A program made the position numbers and the translations under genes. Source: NAT127 sp041655035 (GTDB lineage Bacteria; Pseudomonadota; Gammaproteobacteria; Pseudomonadales; Porticoccaceae). Taken from it: 15,099 bases of DNA. This document shows, piece by piece, positions 4,906-12,842 of the stretch. Positions within the stretch are counted from its first letter, which is position 1; each line of letters begins with the position of its first letter. Below the pieces are notes generated by a model, which saw only the letters and a list, made by a program, of their open reading frames with translations, made no database searches and was not told where the DNA came from. Location of the stretch: NCBI GenBank assembly GCA_041655035.1, contig JBAZCN010000078.1:1-15099 (forward strand), given 5' to 3'.

Positions 4906-6024
4906 ACTGTTCATTACCTGGGAAAACTCCGCGAAATGGCTGCCGATATCAATATCGGGCATATCCAGCCTGGTGGCCAGCAACTGGATCGCGGGGTTGA
5001 AATGGGCGGTCTTGTTGGTGGGAGGCAGCCGGCCCGCCTCGATCAGGACATTGGCGGTACGGGCGATCACCAGGGCGATGCGCACCGCCGCCAGCAGTTC
5101 GAAGTAGTCGAGATCCTCCACCCGGCGACCGAGAATCGCCTCGTACAGGGCAATCTGCTGTTCCCGCGATGGCAGCCCGGACTGGCGTTGGTGGCCGAAA
5201 CTGAGCATTTCGTCCATGAAAAACCACCAGGCGAGATCGATTTCACCGGGGCCCAGCGCCGCCGCTTCGAAATCCAGTGCCGCGACCACCTGGCCGTCGC
5301 GGCCGAATAAATAGTTGCCGGGGTTCGAGTCACCCCACAACACGTCCACATGGTGATTGAAGGGCTGCTCCGCCGTGAGCCGCGCCATGGCCCGGTCGAT
5401 GACCGGATCGGCCGCGCCGGCCATAGCCTCATCCCGCCAGGCGCTGAGCCACCCGAGATACTGGCCGAGGCCGGGCTTGCCGTACCGGGAGCGGTCGAGA
5501 AATCCGAAACCCTGGTTCCAGTCGAGCCGGTTGATCCGCGCGATGGTGGATATGGCGTCATTCCACAGTTGGCAGCGACCGCCATCATCCAGTTCGGTCA
5601 GCAGGCCGGCGACGTGGTAACACGGACTCTGGGGGAGCGAGACACCCTCAACCCGCTCCATCACCAGGAACTTGCCGCCGAGCACTGCCGGGTCGGTTTC
5701 GATGCCCAGAACCCGCGGCACCGGCATGTCGAAATTGCCGAGTGCCCGCATCATCTGCCCCTGGCGGGCGACATCGGTGTCGAAGAACACATGCTGGCCG
5801 GGCTTTTCGAGGCGCAGCACCAGCGAATGCACGGCGCCGGCGCCGCCGTTGACGATCTCGGCGTCGATCAACATCGTCAGCGCCGAATAGCCGGTGGCTG
5901 GCACCGCGGTGGACAGCAGCCTGATGGCGCTGCCCGGAGCCAGGGTATCGGCCAGCCAGCGGGTCAATGTCGCGGTATCGATAACAGCCGCGTCAACGTC
6001 ATCCCTTGCCTTTGCATCCCGCAT
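4900..6024 (-). CDS. Phosphotransferase family protein (APH fold, ACAD10-like group)
   Basis: A 374-residue APH-fold kinase-like protein. Visible elements: N-lobe strand SLVLRLEKPG, helix DVARQGQMMRAL, hinge FLVMERVEGVSLP (119-131), catalytic loop VLWGDSNPGNYLF with Asp232 and Asn237, and metal-binding Asp251 in ALDFEAAALGPGEIDLAWWF. WGD replaces the usual HGD, as I recall for the large bacterial group related to the N-terminal kinase domain of ACAD10, which works near acyl-CoA metabolism. Substrate unknown. ATG 6024 is preceded by GAGG with six bases spacing. It lies 117 bases downstream of clpB on the same strand; read-through from clpB is possible but not shown. It shares little visible identity with the neighbouring 472-residue APH protein, so the pair is not a recent duplication. 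Confidence 0.88.
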   Translation of the reverse strand: MRDAKARDDVDAAVIDTATLTRWLADTLAPGSAIRLLSTAVPATGYSALTMLIDAEIVNGGAGAVHSLVLRLEKPGQHVFFDTDVARQGQMMRALGNFDMPVPRVLGIETDPAVLGGKFLVMERVEGVSLPQSPCYHVAGLLTELDDGGRCQLWNDAISTIARINRLDWNQGFGFLDRSRYGKPGLGQYLGWLSAWRDEAMAGAADPVIDRAMARLTAEQPFNHHVDVLWGDSNPGNYLFGRDGQVVAALDFEAAALGPGEIDLAWWFFMDEMLSFGHQRQSGLPSREQQIALYEAILGRRVEDLDYFELLAAVRIALVIARTANVLIEAGRLPPTNKTAHFNPAIQLLATRLDMPDIDIGSHFAEFSQVMNSR

Positions 6025-6141
6025 TCACCACCTCTCTTCTGTCTTTATGATTCTCAATGCTGGAACATGGTAATCGGGAACGCACTGCCGCGCCAGCCGC
6101 TGCCGGCGAGCGGCCCGCACCTCTGAGTCCGGCCCTGGCGG

Positions 6142-8709
6142 CTAGACCGTGAATACGACCTTCTCGCCCTCCAGGTGCGCAGTGATGACATCGCCCGGCG
6201 CAAACCTCCCGGACAGCACATCCTGGGCCAGCGGGTTCTCGAGCAACTGCTGGATGGTGCGTTTCAGCGGCCGCGCACCGTACACCGGGTCGTAGCCCGC
6301 GACGCACAACCTGTCGAGCACCGCGTCGTCCAACTCGAAGCCGAGGTCGCGGTCCGCCAGGCGTTTTTTCAGCAGCCCCAGCTGGATGGTGGCGATACCG
6401 CGGATCTGATCGCGACCCAGGGGGTGGAACACCACCACCTCATCGATGCGGTTGATGAATTCGGGGCGGAAGTGGTTGCCCACCGCGCCCATCACCGCCG
6501 ATTTCATGGCTTCGTAGTTGTCCTCCCCGGCCAGGGTCTGAATGATGTCCGAGCCGAGATTGGACGTCATCACCACCACGGTGTTGCGAAAGTCCACGGT
6601 ACGGCCCTGGCCGTCGGTGAGTCGGCCGTCGTCGAGCACCTGCAGCAGAATGTTGAATACATCCGGGTGAGCCTTTTCCACTTCGTCCAGAAGCAGCACC
6701 GAATAGGGCCGGCGGCGCACCGCTTCGGTCAGATAGCCGCCCTCCTCGTAACCGACATAGCCGGGAGGCGCGCCGATCAGCCGGGCGACGGAGTGCTTCT
6801 CCATGAATTCCGACATGTCGATGCGCACCATGGCTTCCTCGCTGTCGAACAGGAACTCCGCCAGCGCCTTGCACAGCTCGGTCTTGCCCACCCCGGTGGG
6901 GCCTAGAAAGAGGAAGGAGCCGTTGGGCCGGTTGGGATCGGCGAGGCCGGCCCGCGAGCGGCGCACCGCGTTGGCCACCGACACCACGGCTTCGTGCTGA
7001 CCCACCACTCGCTTGTGCAGGGCATCCTCCATGCGCAGCAGTTTGTCGCGCTCGCCTTCGAGCATCTTGCTCACCGGAATGCCGGTCCACTTGGAGACCA
7101 CCTCGGCGATCTCCTCGTCGGTCACCTTGTTGCGCAGCAGCCGTGTTTCCCGGGTTTCGGCCTCGGCGGCCGCCGCCATCTGTTTTTCCAGGCCGGGAAT
7201 CACCCCATACTGGATTTCCGACATGCGCGTCAGGTCGCCGGCGCGGCGCGCGGCGTCGAGGTCGAGCCGGGCCTGCTCCAGTTCACTTTTGATTTGGGTG
7301 GTGCCCTGGAGGGCGGCTTTTTCCGCTTTCCATATTTCTTCGAGATCGGCGTATTCGCGCTCGATATTGTCGATGTCGGCCTGGAGCTTTTCGAGACGCT
7401 TTTTCGAGGCGTCGTCCTCCTCCTTTTTCACCGCCTCGCGCTCCATCTTGAGCTGGATCAGGCGCCGCTCGAGACGATCCATTTCCTCCGGCTTGGAGTC
7501 GATTTCCATGCGGATGCGGCTCGCCGACTCGTCGATCAGGTCGATGGCCTTGTCCGGCAGCTGGCGATCGCTGATATAGCGCTGCGACAGTTTCGTCGCC
7601 GCGACGATGGCGGCGTCGGTGATCTCCACGCCGTGGTGGACCTCGTAGCGCTCCTTGAGGCCGCGCAGGATGGCGATGGTGTCCTCCTCGGTGGGTTCAT
7701 CGACTTGCACTTTCTGGAAGCGGCGTTCGAGGGCCGCGTCCTTCTCGATGTACTTGCGGTATTCGTCGAGGGTGGTGGCGCCCACGCAGTGCAGTTCGCC
7801 TCTCGCCAGGGCCGGCTTGAGCATGTTGCCGGCGTCCATCGCGCCCTCGGCCTTGCCGGCGCCGACCATGGTGTGCAGCTCATCGATAAAGAGAATGATC
7901 CGCCCTTCCTGCTTGGCCAGTTCGTTGAGCACGGCCTTGAGGCGTTCCTCGAATTCGCCACGGAATTTGGCGCCCGCCAGCAGTGAGCCCATATCGAGGC
8001 TGAGCACGCGCCTGTCCTTCAGGCCCTCGGGCACCTCGCCGTTGATGATGCGTTGCGCAAGCCCTTCGACGATGGCGGTCTTGCCGACGCCGGGCTCGCC
8101 GATCAGCACCGGATTGTTCTTGGTGCGGCGCTGCAGCACCTGGATGGTGCGGCGGATTTCATCATCGCGGCCGATAACCGGGTCGAGCTTGCCGGCCTCG
8201 GCGCGGGCGGTGAGGTCGATGGTGTATTTGTCGAGCGCCTGGCGGTTGCCCTCCGCTTCAGGGTTGTCCACCGCCTGCCCGCCGCGCAGTTGCTTGATCA
8301 CCTGCTCGAGGCGTTGCGCGTCGCCGTGAGGCTTGAGCAACTTGGCGGTATCGGCATCGTCGAAGGCGGCGAGCAGCACCGCCTCGCTGGAGATGAACTG
8401 ATCGCCCTGCTGCTGGGCGCGCTTGTCGGCGAGATTGAACAGCCGCGCGAGGTTTTGCGAGACGCTGATCTCCCCGGTGGGATTCTGGATATGTGGCAGG
8501 TTGTCGAGCCTGTCGGCCAGCGCTTGCTGCAACGCCGGGAGGTTGAACCCCGCCTGGCCCAGCATCGGCCTGACGGAACCACCCTGCTGGCCGATCAGTG
8601 CCGTCAGCAGGTGGGCCGGCTCGATGGCGGTGTGATCCCGCCCTACCGCCAGGGATTGGGCATCGGCAAGGGCGCTTTGCAACTGGTTGGTAAAACGGTC
8701 GATTCGCAT
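6142..8709 (-). CDS. clpB: ClpB ATP-dependent disaggregase
   Basis: An 855-residue protein, about the length of E. coli ClpB (857). Order of parts: N-terminal domain MRIDRFTNQLQSALADAQ (1-150); first AAA+ module with Walker A GEPGVGKT (204-211, Lys210) and Walker B ILFIDELH; charged coiled-coil middle domain (about 400-520, rich in K/E/R) that docks DnaK; second AAA+ module with Walker A GPTGVGKT (Lys609) and Walker B VLLLDEVEKAHP; C-terminal end GEKVVFTV. ClpB hexamers pull aggregated proteins through a central pore together with DnaK/DnaJ/GrpE. I chose ATG 8709 because GAGGAG lies about seven bases upstream and the family begins MRID; the open frame runs 22 codons further upstream without support. 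A sigma32-type promoter lies upstream. Confidence 0.98.
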   Translation of the reverse strand: MRIDRFTNQLQSALADAQSLAVGRDHTAIEPAHLLTALIGQQGGSVRPMLGQAGFNLPALQQALADRLDNLPHIQNPTGEISVSQNLARLFNLADKRAQQQGDQFISSEAVLLAAFDDADTAKLLKPHGDAQRLEQVIKQLRGGQAVDNPEAEGNRQALDKYTIDLTARAEAGKLDPVIGRDDEIRRTIQVLQRRTKNNPVLIGEPGVGKTAIVEGLAQRIINGEVPEGLKDRRVLSLDMGSLLAGAKFRGEFEERLKAVLNELAKQEGRIILFIDELHTMVGAGKAEGAMDAGNMLKPALARGELHCVGATTLDEYRKYIEKDAALERRFQKVQVDEPTEEDTIAILRGLKERYEVHHGVEITDAAIVAATKLSQRYISDRQLPDKAIDLIDESASRIRMEIDSKPEEMDRLERRLIQLKMEREAVKKEEDDASKKRLEKLQADIDNIEREYADLEEIWKAEKAALQGTTQIKSELEQARLDLDAARRAGDLTRMSEIQYGVIPGLEKQMAAAAEAETRETRLLRNKVTDEEIAEVVSKWTGIPVSKMLEGERDKLLRMEDALHKRVVGQHEAVVSVANAVRRSRAGLADPNRPNGSFLFLGPTGVGKTELCKALAEFLFDSEEAMVRIDMSEFMEKHSVARLIGAPPGYVGYEEGGYLTEAVRRRPYSVLLLDEVEKAHPDVFNILLQVLDDGRLTDGQGRTVDFRNTVVVMTSNLGSDIIQTLAGEDNYEAMKSAVMGAVGNHFRPEFINRIDEVVVFHPLGRDQIRGIATIQLGLLKKRLADRDLGFELDDAVLDRLCVAGYDPVYGARPLKRTIQQLLENPLAQDVLSGRFAPGDVITAHLEGEKVVFTV

Positions 8710-8783
8710 GGGAACTCCTCGATAGGCAATTTTGTTGGCAGCTATCCTGGTGCCAGCCATGCCGGTAATAGCCATTCGATGAC

Positions 8784-8818
8784 AGCTATATCGGTGATAG
8801 CTATATCGGTGATAGCTG
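8784..8818. repeat. 15-bp tandem repeat in the clpB leader
   Basis: AGCTATATCGGTGAT is repeated exactly at 8784-8798 and 8799-8813 and begins again at 8814. Weaker copies with the same 14-15 base spacing extend on both sides, each starting AGC (AGCTATCCTGGTGCC, AGCCATGCCGGTAAT and AGCCATTCGATGAC to the left, AGCTGTGTTGTCGAT and AGCAGCGTTGTTGAC to the right), about seven units over 8740-8843. It lies wholly between the sigma32-like promoter and the clpB start, so it should be transcribed as leader RNA. Confidence 0.8.
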
Positions 8819-8844
8819 TGTTGTCGATAGCAGCGTTGTTGACT

Positions 8845-8872
8845 ATGTTGGGGGCCGCGGCGAACTTTTCAA
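8845..8872 (-). promoter_or_regulatory. Sigma32 (heat-shock) type promoter of clpB
   Basis: On the minus strand TTGAAA (8872-8867) is followed after 13 bases by CCCCAACAT (8853-8845). This agrees with the sigma32 consensus CTTGAAA then CCCCATnT, the form used by clpB in other gammaproteobacteria. Predicted transcription starts near 8837, giving a leader of about 130 nt that carries the tandem repeat. Confidence 0.75.
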
Positions 8873-9067
8873 TGGCCGGCGGCGCGCCCGCTGAGCCAGA
8901 TCAAGTCATGAACAACTATACTCAAGATAATCGAGGTTGAAAGAACTCTTCAAAAAGGCCGGCCCAGCCCGACGGCGAGCCGCCCTGGCTTGCGATCCTC
9001 TGTCGCAGGGTCCAGACTGAGGCGAGCGCGCCAGATTTCAGCTCGTCGGCCCAGAAAGGAGAATCCA

Positions 9068-11809
9068 ATGACCAGCCGGTACCAGATCACCGAAACCTTT
9101 CGCCACGACGGCAAAGACTACACCTATTTTCCATTCGACCGGGTCAGCGAACACTTCGATGTGGCCCGGCTGCCCTTTTCCATCCGCATCCTGCTTGAAA
9201 ACCTGTTGCGCCACGCCAACGAGCCTTTTGTCAGCGACGCCGACATCGAAGCGGTTGCGGGCTGGGACGCCCACCGGGAGCCGGACAGTGAGATCGCCTT
9301 CGTACCCGCCCGGGTCATTCTCCAGGACTTTACCGGGGTGCCGGCCATCGTCGACCTGGCCACCATGCGCGACGCCATGGCCGAGCTCGGGGGCGACCCC
9401 GATCGCATCAACCCGCTCTCTCCCGCCGAGCTTGTCATCGACCACTCGGTGATGGTGGATCACTTTGGCAGTGAGAGCGCGCTGAGCCGCAACACCGAGT
9501 TGGAAGTGGCCCGCAACCGCGAGCGCTACCAGTTTCTCAAGTGGGGCCAGCAATCCTTCGACAATCTCAAGGTGGTGCCGCCGGGAACCGGGATCGTGCA
9601 CCAGGTAAACCTCGAGCTGCTCGCCCGCTGCGTGTTCAGTGCCGAAAAAGACGGCCGCTGGCTGGCCTACCCCGATACCCTGGTCGGCACCGATTCGCAC
9701 ACCACCATGATCAACGGCCTGGGGGTGCTGGGCTGGGGTGTCGGCGGCATCGAAGCGGAGGCGGCGATGCTCGGCCAGCCGATCTCGATGCTGCTGCCCC
9801 AGGTAGTGGGCTTTCGCGTCACCGGGAAAATGCTCGAGGGCGCGACCGCCACCGATCTGGTGCTGACCGTTACCCAGATGCTGCGCAAGCACGGAGTGGT
9901 GGGCAAGTTCGTCGAATTTTTCGGCCCCGGCCTCGCCAGCCTCAGCGTTGCCGACCGCGCCACCATCGCCAACATGGCCCCGGAATACGGTGCCACCTGC
10001 GGGCTGTTCCATATCGACAGGGAAACCCTCAGTTATCTGCGGCTGACCGGACGTCCCGAAGGCCAGATCACGCTGGTGGAAACCTATCTCAAGACCATGG
10101 GTCTGTGGCACGACACCGACGCCGATCACGAGCAGCAGGCGGCGGAGTACAGCTCGACGCTGCATCTCGATCTGGCCACCGTGGCGCCCTGTATCGCCGG
10201 GCCCAGCCGGCCCCAGGACAGGATTGCCCTCAGCGACGCCAAAGAGGCCTTCGCCCGCTCGCTCAGCGATACCATCCGGGTGCAAAGCTCCCCCCCTACC
10301 GATGTGCAGAGCTTCGAGGACGAAGGCGGGGAGACCGCCGTAGGGCATCCCCAGAGCCAGAGGGCGATTTGCATCAATCTCGACGGCAAGGATTTTACCC
10401 TCTCCGACGGAGCCGTGGTGATTGCCGCCATTACCAGCTGCACCAACACCTCGAACCCGGAAGTGCTGGTCACCGCCGGCCTGCTGGCGAAAAACGCGGT
10501 CGCCCGCGGCCTTGTCAGCAAGCCCTGGGTCAAGACCAGCCTCGCGCCGGGCTCCAAGGTAGTGACCGACTACCTCGACAAGTCCGGCCTGCTCGATCCC
10601 CTGGAAAAACTGGGCTTCTTTCTGGTGGGCTACGGCTGCACCACCTGTATCGGCAACTCCGGCCCGCTGCCGGAAGCAATCGACCAGGCCATCCACAATG
10701 GCGGCCTGGTGGTCAGTTCGGTGCTCTCCGGCAACCGCAACTTCGAGGGCCGCATCCACCCGAGCGTGCGCAACAACTACCTCGCCTCGCCGCCGCTGGT
10801 GGTTGCCTATGCACTGGCGGGCAGCATGTCGGTGGACCTGACCCGCGAACCCCTTGGCGAGGACCACAACGGCAATGCCGTATTTCTCAAGGATCTCTGG
10901 CCAAGCGCCCGGGAAGTGCGCGAAACCATTGCCGCCCATATCGGCGCCGGCATGTTCACCAGGAACTATCAGGATGTCTACCAGGGCCCGGAAAGCTGGC
11001 AAAACCTGGCGGTACCCGAAGGCAAGCTCTATGCCTGGCCTGACTCCACCTATATCAAGAAAGCGCCTTTCTTTGCCGGCATTACCCACCAGACGCCGCC
11101 GGTTCGGGCCATCATCCGCGGCCACTGCCTGGTGAAGGTCGGCGACAGCATCACCACCGACCATATATCCCCGGCCGGGGCCATCGCTGTCAACAGCCCC
11201 GCCGGCGAATACCTGCAAAGCCTCGGCGTCGCCCCCGAAGACTTCAACTCCTACGGCTCGCGGCGCGGTAACCACGAAGTCATGGTGCGCGGCACCTTCG
11301 CCAACGTCAGGCTCAAAAACCAACTGGCGCCCGGTACCGAAGGCTCCTGGACCACCCACTTCCCCAGCGGGGAGGTGACCAGCATCTTCGCCGCAGCGCA
11401 ACGCTACCAGGCCGACGGCGCGCCACTGATCGTCCTCGCCGGCCAGGAATACGGCGCCGGGTCGTCGCGCGACTGGGCCGCCAAGGGGCCTGCCCTGCTC
11501 GGCGTGAGCGCGGTGATCGCCGAAAGCTACGAGCGGATCCACCGCTCCAATCTGGTGGGCATGGGCATACTCCCGCTGCAGTTCATGGCCGGCGAGTCCG
11601 CCGCGACCCTGGGACTGCATGGCGATGAAGTATTCAGTATCGCCGCAGTGCGGCCCGGCCAGGATGAAACCGAAGTGGTGGCTATTCGCGCCGATGACAG
11701 CAGCTTGACCTTCAATGTGCGAATCCGCATCGACACGCCGAACGAATACAGCTACTACCAGAACGGCGGTATTCTCCACTATGTACTGCGGCGCCTGGCG
11801 GCGAGCTGA
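9068..11809 (+). CDS. acnA: Aconitate hydratase, AcnA/IRP type
   Basis: A 913-residue enzyme (E. coli AcnA has 891) that isomerises citrate to isocitrate via cis-aconitate in the TCA and glyoxylate cycles. The [4Fe-4S] ligands are Cys458 (ITSCTNTSNP), Cys524 and Cys527 (GYGCTTCIGNSGP); the 66-residue spacing of the first two is the same as in E. coli AcnA. N-terminal DSHTTMINGLGVLGWGVGGIEAEAAMLGQP and C-terminal GDSITTDHISPAGAI and GAGSSRDWAAKGP blocks are present and intact. The extra length lies mainly in a low-conservation loop between about 355 and 445. AAGGAG six bases before ATG 9068 fixes the start; the frame is open 26 codons further upstream without support. A cluster of this type can lose iron under oxidative stress, and the family can then bind RNA; whether this one does is unknown. 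Confidence 0.97.
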   Translation: MTSRYQITETFRHDGKDYTYFPFDRVSEHFDVARLPFSIRILLENLLRHANEPFVSDADIEAVAGWDAHREPDSEIAFVPARVILQDFTGVPAIVDLATMRDAMAELGGDPDRINPLSPAELVIDHSVMVDHFGSESALSRNTELEVARNRERYQFLKWGQQSFDNLKVVPPGTGIVHQVNLELLARCVFSAEKDGRWLAYPDTLVGTDSHTTMINGLGVLGWGVGGIEAEAAMLGQPISMLLPQVVGFRVTGKMLEGATATDLVLTVTQMLRKHGVVGKFVEFFGPGLASLSVADRATIANMAPEYGATCGLFHIDRETLSYLRLTGRPEGQITLVETYLKTMGLWHDTDADHEQQAAEYSSTLHLDLATVAPCIAGPSRPQDRIALSDAKEAFARSLSDTIRVQSSPPTDVQSFEDEGGETAVGHPQSQRAICINLDGKDFTLSDGAVVIAAITSCTNTSNPEVLVTAGLLAKNAVARGLVSKPWVKTSLAPGSKVVTDYLDKSGLLDPLEKLGFFLVGYGCTTCIGNSGPLPEAIDQAIHNGGLVVSSVLSGNRNFEGRIHPSVRNNYLASPPLVVAYALAGSMSVDLTREPLGEDHNGNAVFLKDLWPSAREVRETIAAHIGAGMFTRNYQDVYQGPESWQNLAVPEGKLYAWPDSTYIKKAPFFAGITHQTPPVRAIIRGHCLVKVGDSITTDHISPAGAIAVNSPAGEYLQSLGVAPEDFNSYGSRRGNHEVMVRGTFANVRLKNQLAPGTEGSWTTHFPSGEVTSIFAAAQRYQADGAPLIVLAGQEYGAGSSRDWAAKGPALLGVSAVIAESYERIHRSNLVGMGILPLQFMAGESAATLGLHGDEVFSIAAVRPGQDETEVVAIRADDSSLTFNVRIRIDTPNEYSYYQNGGILHYVLRRLAAS

Positions 11810-11828
11810 GGCTCGGGGGCGGATGTGG

Positions 11829-12596
11829 TCACTCCGTCAACCGCAGCACATAGACCTCGGGCCAGTTTTTGCCGGTGATGAAGATCCGCGCCGTTTGCGC
11901 ATCGTAGGCAATGCCGTTGAGGTCGCGGGCCCGCCACCACGACCCCATTCGCTTGCGCAGAGCCCGCAGATCGAGCCAGCTGTTCACCTCGCCGCTGAGG
12001 GGATCGATGCGGGCGATCCTGTCGCTGCCGAGGATATTCGCCCAGATTTCACCCTCGATCACTTCCAGCTCGTTGAGCCGGGTGACCGGTCTGCCGCGAT
12101 CGGTGACGGTCAGTCGCCGATGTTCCGCGAGATCGTCGGGATCGACAAAGCGCAACTCGGCACTGCCGTCACTCATGACCAGCCATCGGCCGTCGTAGGC
12201 CAGCCCCCAGCCCTCCCCGGCGTACGCCATCCGCGCCAGCGGTTCGAGGGTTTGGCGATCATAGACAAGGGCCACCCCTTCCCGCCAGGTGAGCTGTATC
12301 AGGGTGTCGCCCACCAGGGCGAGGCCCTCGCCAAACAGCTCGTCCGCCAGTTGCCGCCGGGCCTGCACGTCGCCGCGGACGGGATCGACCCGGCGCACGG
12401 TGGAGTGGCCGTAAAGCCCGGTACTCTCATAGAGCTCTCCGTCGTGAAACAGCAGGCCCTGGGTAAAGGCCCGGGTATCATGGGGATAACGGCCGATCAC
12501 TTCATAGCCGGGATCAGCGCCCTCCACGGGGGGCGCGGCGCACCCCATCGACGCCATCAGCAGGAACCAGGGTGCAAGTCGTAACAAGGCGGGCAA
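11829..12596 (-). CDS. Glutaminyl-peptide cyclotransferase (beta-propeller type)
   Basis: A 255-residue exported protein of the plant/Xanthomonas-type glutaminyl cyclase family, which converts N-terminal Gln to pyroglutamate. Family hallmarks: YPHDTRAFTQGLLF and LYESTGLYGHSTVRRV near the N-terminus, GEGLALVGD, YAGEGWGLAYDG, MSDGSAELRFVD, LNELEVIEGEIWANI and DLNGIAYD...FITGKNWPEVYVL at the end. The signal sequence LLRLAPWFLLMASMGCAAP could be a lipoprotein signal with Cys19, but the SMGC box is not ideal. No ATG opens this frame. TTG 12596 is preceded by AAAGGA with nine bases spacing; an ATG at 12603 is in another frame. TTG at 12587 is an alternative start. It converges with acnA, ending 19 bases beyond its stop. 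Confidence 0.88.
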   Translation of the reverse strand: MPALLRLAPWFLLMASMGCAAPPVEGADPGYEVIGRYPHDTRAFTQGLLFHDGELYESTGLYGHSTVRRVDPVRGDVQARRQLADELFGEGLALVGDTLIQLTWREGVALVYDRQTLEPLARMAYAGEGWGLAYDGRWLVMSDGSAELRFVDPDDLAEHRRLTVTDRGRPVTRLNELEVIEGEIWANILGSDRIARIDPLSGEVNSWLDLRALRKRMGSWWRARDLNGIAYDAQTARIFITGKNWPEVYVLRLTE

Positions 12597-12842
12597 GGGG
12601 CATCGTCCTTTCGGTTAAAAGGGCAAGCATACAACGACATCGCGGGCCCTGGTGCAGCGATTGCCCCGGCCGGCCGGTGACCCCGCCGGGTGTTGAACAA
12701 TGGCGGCAAATAGGTTCAACTGCACAACCTCTTTGTTACATTGCTGCGGCCCCCGCAGCAGCGTCAAGGCCGCCACCGCTGGCCCCGGATACCATCAGAT
12801 CGCGACAAAAGCACCACAGACCGCCAACCGCTGGAGTTATCA
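12597..12842. other. Divergent intergenic region, cyclotransferase/tesB
   Basis: A 246-base gap between divergent genes. TTCAAC (12715-12720) and TACATT (12737-12742) with 16 bases spacing could be a weak tesB promoter; I see no clear promoter for the minus-strand gene and no repeat or RNA structure. Confidence 0.35.

Larger units (their letters stand above)
8710..9067. other. Divergent clpB/acnA intergenic region
   Basis: A 358-base gap between divergent starts. The left half is the clpB leader with its 15-bp repeat array and the sigma32-like promoter. The right half (8880-9067) must hold the acnA promoter. GATAAT at 8926-8931 and TATACT at 8917-8922 are possible -10 boxes, but neither has a good -35, so I do not assign one. 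Confidence 0.6.

Noticed and set aside
3417..6024. Aminoglycoside resistance genes.
   Set aside because: The APH fold is shared by many metabolic kinases; the HGD motif is altered in both and no resistance-element context is present.
6994..7986. Long open frame of 330 codons opposite clpB.
   Set aside because: Antisense shadow of clpB; low-complexity composition, no family features, while clpB is intact with all motifs.
8710..8775. 22-residue N-terminal extension of ClpB.
   Set aside because: The extension is the translated leader; GAGGAG precedes ATG 8709 and the family starts MRID.
8784..8818. CRISPR array.
   Set aside because: Units are 15 bp and directly adjacent, with no unique spacers and no cas genes.
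9038..11779. An open frame of 913 codons on the strand opposite acnA.
   Set aside because: It is the antisense shadow of a GC-rich, strongly codon-biased gene; the product is Gly/His/Val-rich with no recognisable motif and no ribosome binding site.
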